Shown here: one piece after another, positions 26,154-33,253 of the stretch
Position numbering within the stretch: the first letter of the stretch is position 1
How the letters are laid out: the number at the start of each line of letters is the position of its first letter
From: Verrucomicrobiota bacterium
GTDB lineage: Bacteria > Verrucomicrobiota > Verrucomicrobiia > Verrucomicrobiales > Verrucomicrobiaceae
Direction of reading: 5' to 3'
Assembly: GCA_017301975.1 (NCBI GenBank)
Contig: JAFLEI010000001.1
Coordinates: 186,001 to 250,000, forward strand
DNA: 64,000 nucleotides
Made by a program: the position numbers and the translations under genes
The notes under the pieces: model-generated
Databases searched by the model: none
Told to the model about the DNA's origin: nothing
The model's input: the letters and a program-made list of their open reading frames with translations, nothing else

Positions 26154-26187
26154 AACAGCTTCTCATCCGCCATCTTCGATTTTAATC

Positions 26188-26829
26188 ATGCCCATACTCG
26201 CCAACGCTGTCGTCGATCTCTTTCACAAAGGGGGACCCATCATGTATCCCATCGCAGTGGTCACGGTTGTGGCTGTCTGCATCTTTGTGGAGCGTGTGTT
26301 CTGGTGGCTGCGCTTTACCGCCAAGCGCTCCACCAAGCAGCTGGATGAAGTGTACGAAAAACTGGAGGCGGGAGACCTCGCGAAAGCCATCGCGATCTCT
26401 GCCGGCTCAGGTGATCCTGTGGTGCGCATGATTCATCACGGGCTCAATCACCGCCACACCAGCATGCAGGGCGCACTCGAAGTCTCCGCCGGGCAGGAAC
26501 TGCGCGATGCAGGCCGTTATTTGAGCGCGATGGACACGATCGTCACGCTCGCACCGCTGCTTGGGCTGCTGGGTACCGTCACCGGCATCATGGGCAGCTT
26601 CACCAGCATCGGTGGCAGCGAACTTGCGGTGGAAAAGGTCACGGGCGGCATTGGCGAGGCGCTCATCGCCACGGCAGCCGGCCTCGGCATCGCCATCGGC
26701 ACGCTGGTGCCGATGAACTACTTCCATGCACGCCTTGCCGCTCTGAAGTTTGACCTCGAAGCCGCAGCCAACAACGTGCTGATTCTTGCTGTGCAGCACG
26801 GATTTGACAAAGCCACTCCGAAGGCCTGA
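26188..26829 (+). CDS. exbB: ExbB/MotA/TolQ proton-channel family protein
   Basis: The 213-residue protein has three membrane segments: MYPIAVVTVVAVCIFVERVFWWL near the N-terminus, and two close to the end (LAPLLGLLGTVTGIMGSF and ALIATAAGLGIAIGTLVPM). The GLLGTVTGI and GEALIATAAGLGIAI motifs are hallmarks of the MotA/TolQ/ExbB family. With ExbD it forms the inner-membrane motor that drives TonB. It lies 34 bp after tonB and 7 bp before exbD, so the assignment to ExbB rather than TolQ rests on this neighbourhood and on the receptor genes nearby. Confidence 0.93.
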   Translation: MPILANAVVDLFHKGGPIMYPIAVVTVVAVCIFVERVFWWLRFTAKRSTKQLDEVYEKLEAGDLAKAIAISAGSGDPVVRMIHHGLNHRHTSMQGALEVSAGQELRDAGRYLSAMDTIVTLAPLLGLLGTVTGIMGSFTSIGGSELAVEKVTGGIGEALIATAAGLGIAIGTLVPMNYFHARLAALKFDLEAAANNVLILAVQHGFDKATPKA

Positions 26830-26836
26830 TCCCACC

Positions 26837-27265
26837 GTGAAACTACATTCGCCATTGCCCGAACGAAAGACGCGGCTGGAAATCATCCCGCTCATTGACG
26901 TGATGTTCTTCCTGCTGGCCTCCTTCATGATGGTCAGTCTCACGATGACCAAGCAGCAGACCATCAAGGTGAATCTGCCCGTGGCTTCGGCCACGCAGTC
27001 CGATTTCAAGCCGGACATGATCAACCTTGCGGTGAACGCCACCGGCGATGTATTTTACGACAAGTCGGCCATCACGCTGCCAGAGCTGGATCGAAAGCTC
27101 GCCGAACGTTATGGGAAAGATCCCGCCACCTCCGTGTACATCAGTGCCGATGTGAACACACGCTATGCCGATCTCGTGAAAGCGCTGGATGCCGCCAAGC
27201 GGGCAGGCTTCACGAAGGTGGCCTTCAACGTCAAACCTGCGAATGCGGCCAAGCCTGCTCCCTGA
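26837..27265 (+). CDS. exbD: ExbD/TolR biopolymer transport protein
   Basis: The GTG at 26837, 7 bp after the exbB stop, starts a 142-residue protein beginning with the charged segment and IIPLIDVMFFLLASFMMVSL, the single helix with the conserved proton-carrying aspartate. The periplasmic domain follows (INLAVNATGDVFYDKSAITLPEL and VYISADVNTRYADLVKALDAAK). An in-frame ATG at 26786 lies inside exbB and is not needed. It completes the TonB motor set with the two upstream genes. Confidence 0.93.
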   Translation: MKLHSPLPERKTRLEIIPLIDVMFFLLASFMMVSLTMTKQQTIKVNLPVASATQSDFKPDMINLAVNATGDVFYDKSAITLPELDRKLAERYGKDPATSVYISADVNTRYADLVKALDAAKRAGFTKVAFNVKPANAAKPAP

Positions 27266-27268
27266 TTC

Positions 27269-27814
27269 ATGAAGCGGTTTCTCACCACGCTGCTGGCTGT
27301 CATTTCCCTGGGACTTTGTGCTGTTTGCATCGTCCAATGGCAGCGCGAGGACCGCCTGCGCGGCCACATTCAGGATCTAGTCAAACGGCTCGAAGCGGAA
27401 AACACCCTGCGCATCGAAGCGGAGCGAAAGGTGAGGGAGTATGAAAAAGAAATCGCCCGCCTGACCGAACTGCGTGCGGAGGTGGAGGCGAAGCTCGTTG
27501 AGGTTTCCCGCGAATACAATTCACTGTCCAACGACTCCGTGGCGCGTGGCATCACCATCGCGATTTACATGCGGGAACTGATGCAGATGCAGCGTGGTCT
27601 GGAGGCGACGCAACGGGCGTTTGGCAAGGGCGCGGATGCCATCAAAAGTCACAACAGCGCCGTCACGACGCAGAACAGCGCGATGGAAAAGCAGAACGAA
27701 CTGCTGAAGCAGCTGGTGGAGGAGCGCAATGATGCGATCACCAAGCTGAACGCGCGCACGCGGGAGTTTAACGAACTGGTGGAGAAGTACAACAAGCTGG
27801 CGAAGGGGAAGTGA
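27269..27814 (+). CDS. Membrane-anchored coiled-coil protein in the tonB operon
   Basis: I do not recognise a family. The 181-residue product starts 3 bp after exbD and has one N-terminal helix (FLTTLLAVISLGLCAVCIV), acting as a membrane anchor or uncleaved signal, then almost continuous heptad-like coiled coil (LVKRLEAENTLRIEAERKV; EIARLTELRAEVEAKLVEV; LKQLVEERNDAITKLNART). A short central part (residues ~95-130) is more polar and may be a hinge. As the last gene of a tonB-exbB-exbD operon it may brace or position the motor across the periplasm; this is inference from position only. Confidence 0.8.
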   Translation: MKRFLTTLLAVISLGLCAVCIVQWQREDRLRGHIQDLVKRLEAENTLRIEAERKVREYEKEIARLTELRAEVEAKLVEVSREYNSLSNDSVARGITIAIYMRELMQMQRGLEATQRAFGKGADAIKSHNSAVTTQNSAMEKQNELLKQLVEERNDAITKLNARTREFNELVEKYNKLAKGK

Positions 27815-27860
27815 GTGTCTAATCTGCTTTGTAGGCCACAATAAAATTTGCCGGGGCTTG

Positions 27861-27883
27861 TCCCTGCTTTTGTCTCGCAGGGA
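27861..27883. terminator. Weak hairpin after the tonB operon
   Basis: TCCCTGC (27861-27867) and GCAGGGA (27877-27883) can pair across nine bases, 47 bp after the end of the last gene of the tonB operon. No T-run follows on the forward strand, so intrinsic termination is uncertain. Confidence 0.3.
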
Positions 27884-27921
27884 ATGTTGAGTCATTGTAA
27901 ACAGGTGTCAAATTTCGCCAA

Positions 27922-28404
27922 ATGAGTGAAGACAAACTGCCTTCCAGAGGAAGCACAATGTTCTGTGCTTTGTTGTCTCTGGCTTTCCTGGGGCTGGGAG
28001 TGCCTGGTCTGTTGGAAACGATCGCACTTCATCGAAGCAATGGCGAAGTGGATGCACGCATTGTCGATTCAAGAGTCATGTCCACGAGATATGGTTTATC
28101 TTATGAAGTGAAGTATGTGTTTCAATCTGCGCTCAACACTCGATCAATCGGAAGAAAGGGGCTTTTTTATGAAAACTTATGGTCTTCGCTGCCTGAAGCT
28201 GAATGGAAAAAAGTTGTCGAGGCGGGATATGTGGCGGTGAAGTATGATCCATCGAATCTGCGGAACAATGCCCCGTTGGTTGAATTGCCATCGCTGCTCG
28301 ATAACAGCGTCCCCATCGTTCTTGGGCTGTTTTTGAGCTGCGGCATTGTCGTTGTTGAAGCAAAGCGTCGCAGGTTGCCGAGAACCTTGTCTGCCGTGGG
28401 GTAA
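27922..28404 (+). CDS. DUF3592-like membrane protein
   Basis: The 160-residue protein has one hydrophobic segment near the N-terminus (FCALLSLAFLGLGVPGLLE) and one near the C-terminus (VPIVLGLFLSCGIVVVEAK), with a beta-rich loop between. The loop contains GEVDARIVDSRV, SYEVKYVFQ and VAVKYDPSNLRNNAPL, a pattern of the DUF3592 family, whose function is unknown. Base composition is lower in GC than its neighbours over the first 300 bases, which may mean recent arrival. A MFS transporter gene follows 43 bp after its stop on the same strand. Confidence 0.7.
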   Translation: MSEDKLPSRGSTMFCALLSLAFLGLGVPGLLETIALHRSNGEVDARIVDSRVMSTRYGLSYEVKYVFQSALNTRSIGRKGLFYENLWSSLPEAEWKKVVEAGYVAVKYDPSNLRNNAPLVELPSLLDNSVPIVLGLFLSCGIVVVEAKRRRLPRTLSAVG

Positions 28405-28447
28405 AGAGCTTGCCATTCGGGCCGGGCTGCGAAAGACTCGCGCCCGC

Positions 28448-29728
28448 ATGAGCCAATCCGCCACTCCTGAGATTACCCGCCTGCGCGACCTGTCGCCGCA
28501 GCAACGCCGTTCCGGACTCGCCGCATGGCTGGGCTGGATGTTTGACGGACTCGACATGCATCTCTACACGCTGGTCGCCACGGTGTTTGTGGCGCAGCTC
28601 ATGCAGGTGTCCACGGAGGATCCCACGGTGGGCACGCATGGCTCCATCATTCAGGCCGCGTTTCTCGTGGGCTGGGCCTTGGGAGGCGCGTTCTTTGGCC
28701 GCTTGGGCGATGTGCTGGGCCGTAGTCGTGCCTTGACGCTCACCATCCTCACTTATGCCGGATTCACGGGCCTTTCGTTCTTCGCGCAGGAGTGGTGGCA
28801 TCTCATGATCTTCCGCTTTCTTGCGGCGCTCGGCATCGGGGGAGAATGGGCGGTGGGTGCTTCGCTGCTGTCTGAAACGTGGCCGAAGAAGTGGCGGCCG
28901 TGGATCGCGGCGACGCTGCAAAGCGCGGTGAACTGCGGGGTGCTGGTGGCCTGCCTCGCGGGCTGGCTGCTGGCCGGCCAGGAGCCGCGCTACATCTTTC
29001 TCATCGGTATTTTGCCAGCCTTGATCACGCTGTGGATTCGCAAGGCGGTGCCGGAAACGGAGGAATGGACGGAAGCGCGCAAAGGGCAGGAGGTGCCGAA
29101 GATCAGCGCGCTGTTCAGCCCTGAAGTACGCGGTGTGACGTGGCGCGTGATGATCATCTGCGCCGTGTCGCTGACGGCGCACTGGACCTATTTATTCTGG
29201 CAGCAGAAGCATGTGCTCAGCCTTGCTGAGATCGTCCCGCTCGACAAAGCGGGGAAGGACGCCGCGCTCGTCACGGCACTGATGTGGATCATGTTTGGCT
29301 CGCTGCTCGGGAACTACATCGCTGGCGGCCTTGCCAAGTTGTTTGGCTATCGCAATACGATCGTGGGCATGATGCTGGCCTATTTTGCCTTCATGTATCT
29401 CTCCTTCTCACAGGTGTGGAGCTGGGAGGCGACGAAGTGGCAGTTTGCGGCCATCGGCGCCTGTCAGGGGGTGTTTGGCCTCTTCACGATGTGTCTGCCG
29501 CCGCTTTTCCCCGTGCTGCTGCGCACCACGGGTTCGGGCTTCTGCTACAACATCGGACGCATCGTGGCCGCAGGTGGCACGGTGTTTTTTGGGATCTTTG
29601 TGAAGGTGGGCGACTTCCGCACGGCGCTGCTGTATGCCGGCTTCTTGTTCGTGCCTTCCGCCGCCGTGGCGATGCTGCTGCCGTCCGAGCCTGAGCAAGC
29701 TGATGGAACGGCGAGCGCGCTGGATTGA
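28448..29728 (+). CDS. MFS transporter (metabolite:H+ symporter-like)
   Basis: The 426-residue protein has twelve hydrophobic segments. The loop after the second helix reads GRLGDVLGRSRAL, the MFS motif A (GxxxDxxGRxx), and the fourth/fifth helix region GIGGEWAVGASLLSETWP is typical of the aromatic-acid/sugar-acid branch of the superfamily. It also shows the N-terminal WMFDGLDMHLY block seen in AAHS/MHS symporters. The start at 28448 avoids the 34-residue overlap with the DUF3592-like gene. The substrate cannot be predicted; neighbours offer no catabolic pathway. Confidence 0.88.
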   Translation: MSQSATPEITRLRDLSPQQRRSGLAAWLGWMFDGLDMHLYTLVATVFVAQLMQVSTEDPTVGTHGSIIQAAFLVGWALGGAFFGRLGDVLGRSRALTLTILTYAGFTGLSFFAQEWWHLMIFRFLAALGIGGEWAVGASLLSETWPKKWRPWIAATLQSAVNCGVLVACLAGWLLAGQEPRYIFLIGILPALITLWIRKAVPETEEWTEARKGQEVPKISALFSPEVRGVTWRVMIICAVSLTAHWTYLFWQQKHVLSLAEIVPLDKAGKDAALVTALMWIMFGSLLGNYIAGGLAKLFGYRNTIVGMMLAYFAFMYLSFSQVWSWEATKWQFAAIGACQGVFGLFTMCLPPLFPVLLRTTGSGFCYNIGRIVAAGGTVFFGIFVKVGDFRTALLYAGFLFVPSAAVAMLLPSEPEQADGTASALD

Positions 29729-29747
29729 TCCACGTGCGCAGAGAGCC

Positions 29748-30617
29748 TCAATGGCTTGGTGTGTAAAACTTGTATTGTGTGGAGAAGCCTTCCACGGCGC
29801 ATTCGCCAGCCAGTTTGACCTCGTTTTCCGCCGCCATTTTTTTCACGGCGGCCTCGCTGAAGAGCACGGTTTGCTTCAGCGTGGAGGCTACTTTTTCGAC
29901 GCGGAAGACGAAGTTCACCTCGGGCCCGTGGAGGTTGAGCTCGTTCATGGTCGGGACGGTGCCGAGCATGGCGGCGCCGAAATGCAGGACGAGGCGGAAG
30001 GGGGGATTGGCCGCGAGCTGAGCCTCGTACAGCCTGGCCACGGCCTGGCGCACTTGGATGGCGCTGTCCTCCGTATCGTCCCAGTAGCAGAAGAAGCCGT
30101 CGCCGAGATATTTGGACATGTGGCCGCCGCATTCGTCGATGATCTGACGGCAGTTCTTGAACCAGCTGCCGGTCATGCGAGGGAACTGCGCCCCCGGGAG
30201 TGTCTGGGAGAGCTGGGTGGAGCCGATGATGTCCGCCACCATGAGCCAGCACTGGGCCTGGCGGATGTGGATCATGGTGGAGGCCATGACCTGCGGGCCC
30301 GCCGGATGCATGGCGCTGAGTATCTCGGAGGAGAATTCGAGTTCGTTGCCGGCGATACGGATGATGTCCCCGTTATGCAGACGCACGGACTGTGAAATGC
30401 GGCGGCCATTGACATAGGTGCCGTTCGCGCTGCCGAGATCGACCAGCCAGAACTCGCGCTCGCCCTGGGCCTGGATGATGGCGTGGCGGCGTGAGACCTC
30501 ACTGCCGGCGAGGGGCAGCGAGTTGTCCGGCGCGCGGCCGATGGAACAGTTGCCGTTCAGATCATGACGCTCCCCGTTGGGAAGGCGCAGCCAGGACTGA
30601 AGCAGGTTGGTACTCAT
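29748..30617 (-). CDS. FHA-domain class III nucleotide cyclase
   Basis: A 289-residue soluble fusion. The N-terminal FHA domain (about residues 20-100: GRAPDNSLPL, SRRHAII, DLGSANGTYVNG) binds phosphothreonine; the C-terminal part (about 120-289) is a class III adenylyl/guanylyl cyclase catalytic domain. Both metal aspartates are present: D129 in VADIIGST and D173 in GDGFFCYW. The VNFVFRVEK block has the transition-state Asn and Arg (N235, R239). It should therefore make cAMP or cGMP when a phosphoprotein docks on the FHA domain. The Ser/Thr kinase at 9.6-11.2 kb is a possible but distant partner. The start at 30617 is chosen over 30644, which lies within an inverted repeat. Confidence 0.9.
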   Translation of the reverse strand: MSTNLLQSWLRLPNGERHDLNGNCSIGRAPDNSLPLAGSEVSRRHAIIQAQGEREFWLVDLGSANGTYVNGRRISQSVRLHNGDIIRIAGNELEFSSEILSAMHPAGPQVMASTMIHIRQAQCWLMVADIIGSTQLSQTLPGAQFPRMTGSWFKNCRQIIDECGGHMSKYLGDGFFCYWDDTEDSAIQVRQAVARLYEAQLAANPPFRLVLHFGAAMLGTVPTMNELNLHGPEVNFVFRVEKVASTLKQTVLFSEAAVKKMAAENEVKLAGECAVEGFSTQYKFYTPSH

Positions 30618-30619
30618 GG

Positions 30620-30641
30620 TCAGAATTAACGTGAATTCTGA
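30620..30641. promoter_or_regulatory. 8-bp perfect inverted repeat before the FHA-cyclase gene
   Basis: TCAGAATT (30620-30627) and AATTCTGA (30634-30641) flank a six-base spacer and lie 3-24 bp before the FHA-cyclase start. Its position at the ribosome-binding site suggests an operator or a translational hairpin; nothing identifies a binding protein. Confidence 0.45.
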
Positions 30642-30732
30642 CAAATCATGTCATTCAAGCCAAGAAGCGTTATCAAGAATTATCATCCTGCCTGACCTTG
30701 CCAAGGGGCTGCATGGAGGGAAATGTTGCTGG

Positions 30733-31017
30733 ATGAACGAAGAGGTCCCGCTTTCCCTGCATGCCGTGTTCAACTATGGCGAAGCCGGTCTGTGGTTCAC
30801 CATTGCCCTTGTGCTGGCCGTCCGACTGCGGATGAAACGCCCCTGGCGGTGGCTGCTGCCTGCGGCCTTTGCGTGCTTTGGCGTTTCAGATCTTATCGAG
30901 GTTCAAACCGGCGCGTGGTGGGAGCCTTGGTGGCTGTTCGTGATGAAAGCCGCCTGCGCCCTGGTGTTTCTGCTGGCATGGAATGCGCATCGGCGGCAGG
31001 GAAAGGCTCATGGCTGA
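30733..31017 (+). CDS. Small two-helix membrane protein, unknown
   Basis: The ATG at 30733 gives a 94-residue protein with two to three hydrophobic stretches (LWFTIALVLAVRL, WWLLPAAFACFGVSDLIE, WWLFVMKAACALVFLLAWNA) and a basic C-terminus. I do not recognise a family. Its stop overlaps the start of the Nudix gene (ATGGCTGA at 31010-31017), a sign of translational coupling. It is divergent from the FHA-cyclase gene. Confidence 0.7.
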   Translation: MNEEVPLSLHAVFNYGEAGLWFTIALVLAVRLRMKRPWRWLLPAAFACFGVSDLIEVQTGAWWEPWWLFVMKAACALVFLLAWNAHRRQGKAHG

Positions 31018-31549
31018 ATCCCCCTTCAAATTTTGCAGCGACTGCGGCAAGGATGTTTGGATCACGAGGAGTGACCGCGAGTTCGTCTGTGCCGCCTGCG
31101 GCTTTCGCCATTTCATCACGCCAATCCCGGCCGCTGTAGCGCTGCTTCTCGATGCGCAGGACCGTGTGCTCATCATCCGTCGCGCGCATGAGCCTGGCTT
31201 TGGCCTGCTCGGTCTGCCCGGCGGTGTCATCGAGCCGGAAGAAAGCGGTGAGATGGCGGCCGCGCGTGAAACACATGAGGAGGTGGGCATCGAACTGCCG
31301 GCGAGTGCGTTCACCTACCTATGCACGCTGAACAACCGCTACCTGTTTCAAGGCTACATGTGGCCCACGATTGATCTCTGCTACATCGCCCGCGTGGCCG
31401 ATTTCAACCGGGTGGCGATGCAGGCTGCCGAGGTGTCGGAGATCCTGGCCTGCCCGCTGGATGAAGTGCCGCTGGAAGAGTTTGCGTTTGAGTCAAACGC
31501 GGAGGCGATCAGACGCTGGCGGTTGAAACAACAGCAGGCCACGGCCTGA
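31010..31549 (+). CDS. Nudix hydrolase with N-terminal zinc ribbon
   Basis: The 179-residue enzyme should cleave nucleoside-diphosphate-linked compounds. It begins with a four-cysteine zinc ribbon (FCSDCG ... VCAACG, residues ~6-29) as in NADH pyrophosphatase NudC-type and ribbon-containing Nudix proteins. A complete Nudix box G-x5-E-x7-REUxEExGU follows at about residues 66-88 (GGVIEPEES then RETHEEVGI). The ribbon could help bind nucleic acid or NAD-type substrates. The start at 31010 overlaps the upstream membrane-protein gene by 8 bp. The exact substrate is unknown. Confidence 0.9.
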   Translation: MAESPFKFCSDCGKDVWITRSDREFVCAACGFRHFITPIPAAVALLLDAQDRVLIIRRAHEPGFGLLGLPGGVIEPEESGEMAAARETHEEVGIELPASAFTYLCTLNNRYLFQGYMWPTIDLCYIARVADFNRVAMQAAEVSEILACPLDEVPLEEFAFESNAEAIRRWRLKQQQATA

Positions 31550-31629
31550 CCTGGACAGTTCTGGCCGTGCATGGTGGCAGGCGCCGCAGGATTGCTTGCC
31601 GGTTGTGCTTTTGAACTTAATGTCTTTGC

Positions 31630-32202
31630 ATGGTGCCTATCCTGTCGCAACCAGCTTTCCAACAGCGCGCATTGCCGTTGTCTGTCGCGGCATGGCATCA
31701 AATGATCGACAAAGGACTGGCTCCTGAACGGGCGGAACTCATCCGAGGTGTGATCCTCGAAAAAATGAGCAAATCCTTTCTTCACACCAAGCTGACCGAT
31801 GCGCTGATCGAGTTTTTAAGGGGGGCCGTCGGCGGTATGTTTTGGATTCGCCAGGAAGCCCCGCTGACCCTCAAAGATTCCGAACCTGAGCCGGACATCT
31901 CCATCGTGGACGGGCGTCGTGATGATTATTGCTAGCACCCTGCCACCGCGCGTCTCGTCGTTGAAGTGTCCGTTAGCAGTCTGCTGGTGGATCGCGAGAT
32001 CGCGGCTGTTTATGCCGAAGCCGATGTGGTGGAATATTGGATCGTCAATGCAGCGGAGCGTTGCATCGAGGTCTATCGTACTCCCGCCAACGGTCGTTAT
32101 CAAAGCATGCAACGCATCTCCGAAGGTGAAATGCTGGAATGTTCCGCGCTCAGCGGTGTGAGCGTGAATGTGGCCGACCTCTTTGCCGGAATCACTGCTT
32201 AG
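31630..32202 (+). pseudogene. Uma2-family nuclease gene interrupted by an in-frame amber codon
   Basis: One reading frame of 191 codons from 31630 to 32202 encodes a Uma2-family (DUF820) protein with a PD-(D/E)xK nuclease fold, but it is cut by TAG at 31933-31935. Before the stop are MIDKGLAPERAELIRGVI, the PDISIVDG strand with the metal aspartate, and RDDYC; directly after it the same frame goes on with HPATARLVVEVS and ADVVEYWIVNAAER. Intact relatives usually read DDY-x3-HP here, so the stop is a point mutation rather than a frameshift. An ATG at 31966 could allow a separate C-terminal piece. Uma2 proteins are abundant and of unclear role. Confidence 0.85.
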
Positions 32203-32213
32203 TTCGCAGTCCG

Positions 32214-32288
32214 TCACGCCGCCATGGGCGAATCAAACCAGCGGTTGTGTTCTTTGATGAGGTCGATGAGGCATGCAATGGTTTCGAT
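32214..32288 (-). pseudogene. Duplicated 3'-end fragment of ispG
   Basis: On the reverse strand this stretch encodes LIDLIKEHNRWFDSPMAA and a TGA stop, the counterpart of the last residues of the complete ispG gene about 1 kb away (LIDLIKEHGRWFDAPVAVAA, TGA). The reading frame continues upstream only as unrelated sequence. It appears to be the scar of a tandem duplication or insertion that left one copy of the 3' end on each side of the ankyrin gene. It lies 11 bp after the Uma2 reading frame. Confidence 0.75.
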
Positions 32289-32355
32289 TTCAGGGTTCCG
32301 GATCTGGCGGTCCAACAGGCGTGACACCTCGGAGCAGCTCTGATAGCTTCGAGGG

Positions 32356-33252
32356 ATGAAAACAATTCTCCTTGCAGTGCTCTGCGGACTGATGACCTTG
32401 GGCGCTGCTTTCGCGCATGACGAAAATTTCAGCGGCATCTCCCACACTCATATCAGCCTGCGCGGAGCGGTGTTGCATGCCATCCACGAGTCGGACACGG
32501 CCTTCTTCGATCTGCTGGTCAAAAAAGGCTATCAAATCAACCTGCCGATTGACGCCGACAGCGGCCGTACGGCCCTGCATGTGGCGGCCCAGTCCAACAA
32601 TCTGGTGATGATCCGTCACCTGCTGAAAGCTGGGGCAGATCCCCTGGCACGGGACTGTTATGACGGTCGGCCGGTGGATGTATTCAAATACGAAAAAGAG
32701 CCTGACCCCGACTTTGCCCCCACTGTTGACGCACTCAAACGTGAACTGACCGACTACGACCGGCGCAAACTCATGGGGATGCCTGTGCCGGTGTGGCGGG
32801 AATTATTGGGCGAGCCCAAAACGCCGGATGATCCGCTGGCGCCGCCCCAACCAGGAAGACCGCAACCTGCGCTCGTCAGTTTCATTTCCATCAACGACAA
32901 GGATCCACCTGCCGAAATGAAGAGTGCCCTGGGTGCCCATTTCCCCAGATGGCGGCCTGTCAGCGACATGGAGCACGCAGCGGCTGAGAGCCCCAGTAGC
33001 TACTGGGACAAAAACACCAAGGAATTCGGACGAAAGGTCGAGATCACGTTCTCCGCCACCACCTCCAATTCCATTCCTCCAACCGTCAACGGACTATTTG
33101 CCATCTATGCGCGTGGCAAGGGGCTGCCCTGCTATGAGTGCAAGCTGCGCACCGCCACCGGTGATGCTCTGAGGGGAGGCGGCTGTGCGTACACTTTTGT
33201 CTTGATCGCAGGCTATTGGATCGAGGTGGACAGAGTTAGCTGGGACGAATAA
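32356..33252 (+). CDS. Exported ankyrin-repeat protein
   Basis: The 298-residue protein has a signal peptide (MKTILLAVLCGLMTLGAAFA) and two to three ankyrin repeats at about residues 35-110, with VLHAIHESDTAFFDLLVKKGYQ, GRTALHVAAQSNNLVMIRHLLKAGADP and a partial third ending RPVDVFKY. The C-terminal half (from about 150) is not recognised; it holds CYECKLRTATGD and GGGCAYTFVLIAGYWIEVDR and is beta-rich. Ankyrin repeats mediate protein binding. The gene is flanked by the ispG fragment and by complete ispG (1 bp between the stops). Confidence 0.82.
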   Translation: MKTILLAVLCGLMTLGAAFAHDENFSGISHTHISLRGAVLHAIHESDTAFFDLLVKKGYQINLPIDADSGRTALHVAAQSNNLVMIRHLLKAGADPLARDCYDGRPVDVFKYEKEPDPDFAPTVDALKRELTDYDRRKLMGMPVPVWRELLGEPKTPDDPLAPPQPGRPQPALVSFISINDKDPPAEMKSALGAHFPRWRPVSDMEHAAAESPSSYWDKNTKEFGRKVEITFSATTSNSIPPTVNGLFAIYARGKGLPCYECKLRTATGDALRGGGCAYTFVLIAGYWIEVDRVSWDE

Positions 33253-33253
33253 C

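Noticed and set aside
17109-27814. The iron island as a mobile element
   Set aside because: Composition and codon use match the surroundings and no integrase, tRNA or direct-repeat ends are visible.
32290-32619. A 109-codon reverse frame at the start of the ankyrin gene
   Set aside because: Antisense to the ankyrin gene's signal-peptide region; the ispG-like similarity stops before it.
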